From contig JAJYPQ010000245.1 of the NCBI GenBank assembly GCA_021795255.1, positions 1-6,359 on the forward strand: a DNA stretch of 6,359 bases. Direction: 5' to 3'. A program made the position numbers and the translations under genes. Origin of the DNA: Pseudomonadota bacterium (GTDB lineage Bacteria; Pseudomonadota; Gammaproteobacteria; Acidiferrobacterales; Acidiferrobacteraceae). Positions 1-4,781 of this stretch are shown piece by piece; position 1 is the first letter of the stretch, and each line of letters opens with the position of its first letter. Under the pieces are notes generated by a model. It was given only the letters and a program-made list of their open reading frames with translations. It ran no database searches and was not told the origin of the DNA.

Positions 1-1
1 C

Positions 2-169
2 GAGACCTCACGTCGCCACAGTGTGCCACCGGCGCCCCTCCTGGTGCTCTCCACGCAGCTCCTGCGCGTACGCCCCGAGGACGCGGGATTACGTTCCGCC
101 ATCGAGCGGCACGAGACCGCTCAGATTCAGCAGGCTGTCTATACGCAGAATGTGCGGCGGACGCTGTAG
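2..169 (+). CDS. C-terminal fragment of an unidentified protein (runs off the left edge)
   Basis: Frame 2 is open from the window edge to a TAG at 167-169, giving 55 residues that begin ETSRRHSVPP and end YTQNVRRTL. The third codon positions are strongly G/C (for example CTC CTG GTG CTC TCC ACG CAG CTC CTG CGC), as expected of real coding DNA in this background. The polar, charged tail (SAIERHETAQIQQAVYTQN) looks helical. I do not recognise the family and assign no function. Before the IS5 insertion this gene would have converged on the 57-aa membrane-protein gene, with about 55 bp between the two stop codons. The start lies outside the window. Confidence 0.5.
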   Translation, partial: ETSRRHSVPPAPLLVLSTQLLRVRPEDAGLRSAIERHETAQIQQAVYTQNVRRTL

Positions 170-224
170 TAAGGATGCCGCAGGAAGACAGGTGCTGCAT
201 ATGTTGTTGACCGGCTCTCTCACG

Positions 225-228
225 CTAA
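225..228. repeat. Left copy of the IS5 target-site duplication (CTAA)
   Basis: CTAA lies immediately outside the left inverted repeat and recurs at 1439-1442 outside the right one. CTAA fits the YTAR target preference known for the IS5 subgroup, so it supports the element ends at 229 and 1438. Read on the minus strand this copy contains TAG, the stop codon of the neighbouring 57-aa gene. Confidence 0.85.
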
Positions 229-249
229 GGCAACTCTGATTTAGTCCCC
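229..249 (+). repeat. IS5 element left terminal inverted repeat
   Basis: It begins GGCAACTCTGATTTAG and matches the reverse complement of 1418-1438 (GGAATGTCTGATCTAA...) at 15 of 21 positions. The match is perfect over TCTGAT and over the last four C's. The outermost GG directly follows the CTAA duplication. Confidence 0.85.
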
Positions 250-299
250 ATACACAAGCCGTTATGGTACAATGGCGCCAGTTCACAGGGGTACGATGC

Positions 300-1279
300 A
301 TGCGCCAGATCACCTTAGCCGCCGGTACCTTCGAGACCTACCGCAAACCGACCCGTCGCGAGCGATTCCTGGCGGAAATGGACAAAGTAGTGCCCTGGGA
401 GGACCTCTGTGCGGTGATCGCGCCCCACTACCCCAAGGGCGAGAACGGCAGGCCGCCGGTGGGGCTCGAGCGTATGCTGCGGATCACTTTCCTCCAGCAG
501 TGGTTCGATCTCTCCGATCCCGGGGCCGAGGAGGCCTTGTACGGCTCCCAGGCCATGTGTCGGTTCGTCGGCATTGATCTCGGTCGGGAACCGGTGCCCG
601 ATGAGACCACCATCCTGAAGTTCCGCCATCTCCTCGAGAAGCACCATCTCGGCAAGAAACTCTTCCAGGAGGTCCACCACCACCTGGAGTCCCAAGGCGT
701 CAAGGTGAGCAAGGGCACGATCGTGGACGCCACCATCATCAACGCCCCTTCGTCGACCAAGAACCGGGACAAAGAGCGCGATCCCGACATGCACCAGACG
801 CGTAAAGGGAACCAGTGGTACTTCGGCATGAACCCTCCTAAAAGGGGGTAAAGGCCCACATCGGGGTCGACAGCAAGACCAAGGTCATCCATACCGTAGT
901 GGCCACTGCCGCCAACGTTCATGACGCCACGGTCCTGCCGGATCTGCTCCATGGCGAGGAGACCCGGGTGTGGGGCGATTCGGCCTATCAGGGCCAGACC
1001 GATGTTCTCCGGCAACACGCCCCCAAGGCCCGCGACCTCACCAACCGCCGGTATCGGTACAAAGGCGTCGTAAACGAGGTTGAGCGCGCTCGTAACCGCG
1101 TGAAGTCTCAGATCCGCAGCCGCGTCGAGCACGCCTTCGGCATCATCAAAGGCGTGTTCCATTTCACCAAGGTCCGCTACCGAGGTCTCGAGAAGAACGC
1201 CCACCGGCTGTTTGTGACCTGCGCCTTGGCCAACCTCTACCTCGTCCGCAAACGCCTGCTGCGACCTTCTCGGGCGTAG
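300..1279 (+). pseudogene. IS5-family DDE transposase, split by a 20-bp insertion
   Basis: This is the transposase of the surrounding element. The start is ATG at 300, with AGGGG at 287-291 eight bases upstream; an in-frame ATG at 264 is less likely. Residues 1-177 read in one frame, then six foreign codons lead to a TAA at 849-851. The remaining 142 residues (from KAHIGVDSKT, codon at 851) are intact in the -1 frame to the TAG at 1277-1279. Removing 20 bases gives one 319-aa protein of normal family length. The DDE residues are all present: D143 in IVDATIINAP, D220 in WGDSAYQG, and E270 in RSRVEHAFGIIK, which also shows the R-x3-E-x6-K signature. The split removes D220 and E270 from the first fragment, so the protein should be inactive unless frameshifting joins the halves. 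Confidence 0.88.
831..850 (+). other. 20-bp insertion with a small hairpin inside the transposase gene
   Basis: AACCCTCCTAAAAGGGGGTA sits between the codons for FGM and KAH, which are adjacent in intact IS5 transposases. Deleting it restores the frame exactly. The insert is a near-inverted repeat: ACCC-CC pairs with GGGGGT around a TAAAA loop, with one bulged T. It ends in a run of five G's directly before the new TAA stop. The exact edges can slide by one or two bases because A's flank both sides. Its origin is unknown to me. Confidence 0.75.
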
Positions 1280-1417
1280 TCTGTCCGGAATTCGGGGTTC
1301 AGGCCACAAAAGGTCTCTCGAACAGCCCAAAGAAGCCCGATTGGGGCGCGGGGCGGCGTGTTTTGGCTTATCCATCCCGCCAGAACCCCGCTTCGCGGCC
1401 TTGCGCTTGTTGAAATG

Positions 1418-1438
1418 GGGGGTTAGATCAGACATTCC
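1418..1438 (-). repeat. IS5 element right terminal inverted repeat
   Basis: This is the partner of 229-249, read on the minus strand as GGAATGTCTGATCTAA followed by C's. Its outer end (CC at 1437-1438) directly meets the CTAA duplication. Confidence 0.85.
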
Positions 1439-1442
1439 CTAA
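1439..1442. repeat. Right copy of the IS5 target-site duplication (CTAA)
   Basis: It is identical to 225-228 and directly follows the right inverted repeat. On the minus strand its TTAG supplies the last base of the final Tyr codon and the TAG stop of the 57-aa membrane-protein gene. Confidence 0.85.
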
Positions 1443-1612
1443 TAACCGCTAGTCCCTTCAGTATTCGGGAACCCCATTACAGAGCGGTTGGACTCTGTGA
1501 GTTGGTTATAACCTGATGAGAATGAGAAATAGCCAGCAATAGCTACGGCGATCAGAATCAGGATCCCGATAACGATCTTTTGCCACAGCTGCACCCAATA
1601 ACAATTTTTCAA
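1439..1612 (-). CDS. Small single-pass membrane protein, 57 aa, TTG start
   Basis: A short open frame starts at TTG (1610-1612), with AGGGG (1621-1625) eight bases upstream, and ends at TAG (1439-1441). The protein reads MKNCYWVQLWQK, then a strongly hydrophobic stretch (IVIGILILIAVAIAGYF, residues 13-29), then a polar tail rich in S, N, G and T ending TEGTSGY. Lysines before the segment and a neutral-to-acidic tail predict a cytoplasmic N-terminus and an exported C-terminus. There is no cleavage site I would trust. It lies 20 bp after the stop of the Sel1-repeat gene on the same strand, and its ribosome-binding site falls in that gap, so co-transcription is likely. I do not recognise the family. 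The IS5 element sits at its stop codon but leaves the protein unchanged. The clean membrane segment plus well-spaced Shine-Dalgarno make it more than a chance frame. Confidence 0.6.
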   Translation of the reverse strand: MKNCYWVQLWQKIVIGILILIAVAIAGYFSFSSGYNQLTESNRSVMGFPNTEGTSGY

Positions 1613-1632
1613 TGAAACTTCCCCTGCCGCTC

Positions 1633-2589
1633 CTACATTCGCACCCGGTCATCTCCATACGGAACCTTAACAACGATCATCCAAGCCGTCCGGAGATACA
1701 AGCCCAAGCCACGTAGAGCTTCTCGTAAACCGAATTGGCCGGACAAAAGCTGCACACCCAAGAACTTTTGCGCTGCTAGATTGCCTTTCGCTACCGCTTC
1801 CTCAAACAGCGCTCGAGCCTTAGTCGGATCCTTATCCCTGCCTAGCCCACGCCAGAAGATGTAACCCAAATGGCAAAGAGAAGGCGCGTAGCCTAGATCG
1901 GCACCCTGCTGAAACAAATCAAATGCCCGAGTTGGATCTCCTTGTTCCTCATAGAGCCATCCCAGATTATGGAGAGCGCGCGCTTTCATTTCACCCCAGC
2001 CACGATCCGCAACCCGTCGGTACCACGTCTCGGCTTCGGAAAAGTTCACCTGTGTGCCGACACCGCTATGATACTGCTCGGCCAGATGCGCCATGGCCCG
2101 CAAAGGGCCCTGTTCTGCCAAGCCACGGATCAGGGCAAACGACTTTACCGGCTCTATATCGCGTAATTTCGCTGCCGCGTCGACCTGCGCTTGCAGTCGC
2201 TCGTCACACTCAAACGCATCCAGTTGGCGTAAAGCCTCCTGCGCTTCGTCCAGTCCACCTGCCTGTGCTGCGACAAAAAACACGCGGGCTTGCTTGTAAT
2301 CCTTCCGCAATAAACATATTTGGCCTCGACCAAACACCCCTTCCATTGCGCCCGCAGCCTCCGCGCGCCGGTAGAGCGATTCCGCTTCATAAAGATCGAC
2401 CGGAACTCCGACACCTTGCTGATAGGCACATCCTAGCAACGCCATCGCGCGGGGCGATCCGCGGTCCGCTAGATCCCTTAACCGCGCGGCGGCAGAACTG
2501 GGATCCGCATCGATCATGGCTAGGGCTTGCTCAATCGCCACGCTGTCGGCCGGATCTTCCCTCGGCACTTCGCCTGATTGATCGCTCAT
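1633..2589 (-). CDS. Sel1-like repeat protein, 318 aa, cytoplasmic
   Basis: The protein is built from Sel1-like (TPR-related) helical repeats, which act as protein-binding scaffolds. The clearest repeats are residues 44-80 (RAMALLGCAYQQGVGV...AESLYRRAEAAG), 161-196 (RAMAHLAEQYHSGVG...AETWYRRVADRG), 203-233 (ARALHNLGWLYEEQG...) and 234-270 (SLCHLGYIFWRGLG...ARALFEEAVAKG); 81-112 is a weaker repeat. There is no signal peptide. The last 20 or so residues contain a short hydrophobic run (TAWMIVVKV). I chose ATG at 2589 because GGGAG (2597-2601) stands seven bases upstream; an ATG at 2631 would add 14 residues but lacks a ribosome-binding site. The gene follows two Rhs core tips on the same strand and precedes the 57-aa membrane-protein gene. 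Sel1-repeat proteins serve as immunity proteins to some type VI phospholipase effectors, so an immunity role is possible but unproven. Confidence 0.85.
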   Translation of the reverse strand: MSDQSGEVPREDPADSVAIEQALAMIDADPSSAAARLRDLADRGSPRAMALLGCAYQQGVGVPVDLYEAESLYRRAEAAGAMEGVFGRGQICLLRKDYKQARVFFVAAQAGGLDEAQEALRQLDAFECDERLQAQVDAAAKLRDIEPVKSFALIRGLAEQGPLRAMAHLAEQYHSGVGTQVNFSEAETWYRRVADRGWGEMKARALHNLGWLYEEQGDPTRAFDLFQQGADLGYAPSLCHLGYIFWRGLGRDKDPTKARALFEEAVAKGNLAAQKFLGVQLLSGQFGLREALRGLGLYLRTAWMIVVKVPYGDDRVRM

Positions 2590-2596
2590 GATCTTG

Positions 2597-2601
2597 CTCC
2601 C
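2597..2601 (-). promoter_or_regulatory. Ribosome-binding site deciding the Sel1 gene start
   Basis: The minus strand reads GGGAG followed by seven bases and ATG at 2589. The upstream in-frame ATG at 2631 has no purine-rich site before it, which is why the shorter 318-aa form is preferred. Confidence 0.6.
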
Positions 2602-2620
2602 TACCCCTATCATTTCTTTT

Positions 2621-2827
2621 TCAGCAAACATACTGCTGGCGGTTGAACGGGTAAGACAACGGTCTCAGGATACCGATGTTTAAAATGCCCCGAAATTCCG
2701 AAAGTGAGCCGAACCAGAAACCGAGAAAGGGGCGCCAAGGAAATGCGCCATTCTGGCCCACCCAGTTCGGCGGACTATTCCCCACATAGGGGTAGGCATT
2801 TAGACCGATACTGAGTCCCACTCAACG
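2621..2827 (-). pseudogene. Second Rhs core tip remnant (tip B)
   Basis: From a GTG at 2821 the frame reads VGLSIGLNAYPYVGN, then SPPNWVGQNGA, and runs to a TGA at 2621-2623, 66 codons in all. This aligns without gaps to tip A (VGLNLAVNRYPYVGN, DPLNWVDPHGV) and to the end of the Rhs repeat-associated core, usually of the form YAYVGNNPLNWVDPxG. The codon just before the GTG is TGA where tip A has TGG (Trp), preceded by the same CGT codon in both, so the tip has lost its upstream link by a nonsense change. The usual DP of the DPxG cleavage motif has become GQ. The 40-residue tail (FPWRPFLGFWFGSLSEF...) is aromatic and unrecognised. It is probably a dead displaced Rhs C-terminal module. The Sel1-repeat gene starts 31 bp further on, on the same strand. 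Confidence 0.6.
2744..2827 (-). repeat. Diverged direct repeat, copy B (Rhs tip)
   Basis: These 84 bases align codon for codon without gaps to 2979-3062, with about 54 of 84 bases identical. The highest identity is over CCCTATGT and TGGGTG. The copies lie about 235 bp apart in different frames, consistent with two related Rhs tips placed in tandem. Confidence 0.6.
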
Positions 2828-3233
2828 GATGTGTGTTCCTGCCAGAGTTGAAGGAACCGAAGGACCCTGTCTCGAGAAGCCTAAGACCGATCAACGCCGT
2901 TAGTTGCTGCACTATAACGCCAAAAGCGTCGCGCCTATCTGCTGAAGGAAGACTTTCAGCAACTGTGGACCTACCGGTCACCCCATGCGGATCCACCCAA
3001 TTCAAGGGGTCGTTCCCGACATAGGGATAGCGGTTGACGGCGAGGTTGAGCCCGACCCAACGCGCCCCGTTGGCACCCACGGCCGCTGGCATAGCCAATC
3101 CCCTCTGCGCCAGTAGCAAGCCCACCCGCTGTCCCACCGGATCCCGCGACAACCACCTCCTCCATTGCGGATCATATTCAATCCAGAGCTCCGTAATGGC
3201 ACAATCTCTCGCCCCGCGCTTAGCGCTCGGCAA
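2775..3233 (-). pseudogene. Rhs core C-terminal remnant with short tail (tip A)
   Basis: The frame shows the end of an Rhs/YD repeat-associated core: WIEYDPQWRRWLSRDPVG at residues 17-34 (family pattern YDPxxGRFLSxDPxG), then GLNLAVNRYPYVGN and DPLNWVDPHGV at 61-85. Rhs proteins form a large shell that encloses a C-terminal toxin, which is released after the DPxG motif. Here the thousands of bases of core that should precede are absent: two tandem TAG codons (3297-3302) close the frame, and the only nearby start is TTG at 3233. About 25 extra residues separate the SRDPVG and GLN motifs, where complete proteins are usually tighter. The 67-residue tail after the core matches no toxin I know. 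I read it as a beheaded, displaced Rhs C-terminal fragment, very likely not expressed as a working toxin. Confidence 0.65.
2979..3062 (-). repeat. Diverged direct repeat, copy A (Rhs tip)
   Basis: This is the partner of 2744-2827. It encodes RWVGLNLAVNRYPYVGN followed by DPLNWVDPHGV and keeps the complete core-end motif. Confidence 0.6.
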
Positions 3234-3273
3234 GCGGGAAGCCCGGCTACGGGTACAAGAGGTCGGCAGATCC

Positions 3274-3303
3274 TTGGCTGTTTTCTGGATCGGCGACTAC
3301 TAT
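3274..3303 (+). promoter_or_regulatory. Possible sigma-70-type promoter for the exported Sel1 gene
   Basis: TTGGCT (3274-3279) and TACTAT (3298-3303) are separated by 18 bp, each matching the consensus at four of six positions. They lie about 70 bp before the ATG at 3376. This is the best pair I see in the gap, but such matches arise easily by chance. Confidence 0.2.
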
Positions 3304-3375
3304 TTCTTAGGTACAAACGCACAACACAGGTATGCCCCCCGAGAGTAAGGGAGGCACGTATTCGGAGACCGGGTG

Positions 3376-4632
3376 ATGCCCATTGAGAGGCCAACAGAAA
3401 CACTCGACAACCGAATGCGCATCTCGATACCGCCCGCATCCGGTCGATCCCCGATCTGCTTGGGCCGTCACTTCTCCCGCTTGCTGGCGGTGGGGGCACT
3501 GCTCTTTATCGTCGTTTGGGCACCCGCCTGGGGGACCCAGATATCGGGGTGCGCCCTGACAACCCTGGCTAATCAGGCCCTGGCCGGCCATCATCGGGCG
3601 CTTGCGCGCTTGCAGGATTATGGCGCCCATGGGGACGGACTCGCCCAGTCGTTGGTGGCCTTGTATTATGGGACGCGATTCTATCCTATAGAAGCCTTGA
3701 GCCCCGGCCGACAACATAAGCTTTTGGCTTCAGCCCGTGCCGCCGCCCGTTCCGGCAACCCTATTGGCTTCAGTGTGTACGGCGCCGATTTGTTGCGCCT
3801 TGGCGATGCACACCAGAATCCGGGACTGCGTGCCCACGGCGCGCGTCTCTTGAAGCGGTCTTTGCCGCTTCTGCGGATTGCGGCCCATAAGAGTTGTGCG
3901 GCGCCATACCAGTTTATCTTAAGTAGAGACTATTCTAGCGGTATCGATTCGCTGGGAATCGATGTCCCAAAGAATGCCCATAAGGCATTTCTGTGGGACC
4001 TTCGCGCTGCCGAAGGCGGCGACAGCATGGCGCAAGAGACGCTGGGGGTCTCTTATGTCTATGCCCAGGGAGTCAAACAAAATTGCGCCGCCGGATTGCG
4101 ATGGCTCCGACTCAGCATCCAACACGGGTTTTCGCAAAGTATGACGGTCTTGGGGCAAATGTATGATCGCGGCGTCTGCGTGACGAAGTCGCGACGTCAT
4201 GCGATCGCGCTCTACCGGCGAGCGGCCCGTGTGGGTGACCAAATTGCCGAGGCGGATTTGGGATTTTGCTATATCCACGGCCTCGGCGTCCCCCGCAATC
4301 TCCATAAGGCCATTCTGTATCTCGGACGGGCTTCGGATCAGGGTAACCTATGGGCCCGCGCCGAGCGCATCAACCTGAATGAATTCTTGGTGGTTCAGCG
4401 CATGTTCAGCTGGTGTCAGGCGTCGCATTGCCCACCGGCGGTCTTTTTACAGTTGATGCATTTGACAGCGGAGCTCAATGCCGCAAGATGCACGGCACCA
4501 AATTGCAAGGCGCAGATGGAGCAGCTCTTCGCAAAGCTAAAGACATTCTCAGCAAAGTATCGCGCGGCGGTTCGCCAACGGCAAGCCATAGTTCCTGTGC
4601 GGCCCGAGGAGGCCGCTCCTGGCGGCCGTTGA
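3376..4632 (+). CDS. Exported Sel1-like repeat protein, 418 aa, cysteine-rich
   Basis: The start is ATG at 3376 with GGAG (3364-3367) eight bases upstream; a GTG directly before it and an ATG at 3415 have weaker support. The N-terminus carries an extended basic region ending GRHFSR, a hydrophobic core (LLAVGALLFIVVWAPAWG, about residues 36-53) and a plausible signal peptidase I site after AWG, so the mature protein should be periplasmic or secreted. Sel1-like repeats are clearest at about 179-215, 216-252 (AQETLGVSYVYAQGV...), 253-288 (MTVLGQMYDRGV...ALYRRAARVG) and 289-324 (AEADLGFCYIHGLGV...AILYLGRASDQG). Nine cysteines remain after cleavage, including two CX4C pairs near the C-terminus (CQASHC and CTAPNC), which suggests disulfides. 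It is divergent from the Rhs remnants and the other Sel1 gene. A periplasmic immunity or envelope scaffold role is possible; the function is unknown. Confidence 0.85.
   Translation: MPIERPTETLDNRMRISIPPASGRSPICLGRHFSRLLAVGALLFIVVWAPAWGTQISGCALTTLANQALAGHHRALARLQDYGAHGDGLAQSLVALYYGTRFYPIEALSPGRQHKLLASARAAARSGNPIGFSVYGADLLRLGDAHQNPGLRAHGARLLKRSLPLLRIAAHKSCAAPYQFILSRDYSSGIDSLGIDVPKNAHKAFLWDLRAAEGGDSMAQETLGVSYVYAQGVKQNCAAGLRWLRLSIQHGFSQSMTVLGQMYDRGVCVTKSRRHAIALYRRAARVGDQIAEADLGFCYIHGLGVPRNLHKAILYLGRASDQGNLWARAERINLNEFLVVQRMFSWCQASHCPPAVFLQLMHLTAELNAARCTAPNCKAQMEQLFAKLKTFSAKYRAAVRQRQAIVPVRPEEAAPGGR
4611..4627 (+). terminator. GC-rich hairpin at the end of the exported Sel1 gene, weak terminator candidate
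   Basis: GGCCGC (4611-4616) pairs perfectly with GCGGCC (4622-4627) around a five-base loop, overlapping the last codons of the gene (EEAAPGGR). No T-run follows, so intrinsic termination is doubtful. Confidence 0.2.
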
Positions 4633-4781
4633 CACAGAGGGTACGTCCCTAGCTATAAGGGCCACATGAGCATTATCACCGTATGGTGAACTGAAAGGCG
4701 GTTTCACGAACAGTGGTGCCTACTTTCCGCACTTCTCGGGCGTCAAATCCCCGCTATTTCCCGAAGCCACTTTCCCCTCGC
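4633..4781. other. Spacer between the Sel1 gene and the IS1634-type transposase
   Basis: I see no gene here. The outer end of the IS1634-type element should lie in this stretch, since its transposase stops at 4782, but the opposite end is outside the window and so the inverted repeat cannot be recognised. A short hairpin (TCACC-GTAT-GGTGA, 4676-4689) is present without a T-run. Confidence 0.4.

Larger units (their letters stand above)
229..1438 (+). mobile_element. IS5-family insertion sequence, complete, 1210 bp
   Basis: The element is bounded by imperfect 21-bp terminal inverted repeats (229-249 and 1418-1438, 15 of 21 matching, sharing TCTGAT and a C-rich inner end) and by a CTAA duplication on both sides. 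One transposase reading frame fills most of it (300-1279). About 140 bp between the transposase stop and the right repeat hold no convincing gene. Family size, target site and transposase type all agree with the IS5 subgroup of IS5. The ends are intact, so it could still be mobilised in trans by a related transposase. Its own transposase is interrupted by a 20-bp insertion, so autonomous movement is doubtful. Confidence 0.9.

Noticed and set aside
264..299. Upstream in-frame ATG adding 12 residues to the IS5 transposase
   Set aside because: It lacks a ribosome-binding site, and the sequence around it (TACAAT at 268-273) looks more like a promoter element; ATG at 300 has AGGGG at good spacing.
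428..1435. Long open frame (335 codons) on the minus strand
   Set aside because: It is antisense to the IS5 transposase, whose both halves are unmistakable; the frame is a by-product of G/C-rich codon bias and its protein is low in recognisable motifs.
1504..1513. Perfect 10-bp palindrome GGTTATAACC
   Set aside because: It lies inside the 57-aa coding frame (Gly-Tyr-Asn), has no second copy nearby, and a palindrome of this size is expected by chance.
1923..2591. 222-codon open frame on the plus strand
   Set aside because: It lies antisense to the Sel1-repeat gene and its protein is proline- and arginine-rich without domain structure, as expected of a shadow frame.
3002..3499. 165-codon open frame on the minus strand
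   Set aside because: It overlaps the Rhs core frame and the start of the exported Sel1 gene, and its Arg/Ser/Gly-rich protein shows no motif.
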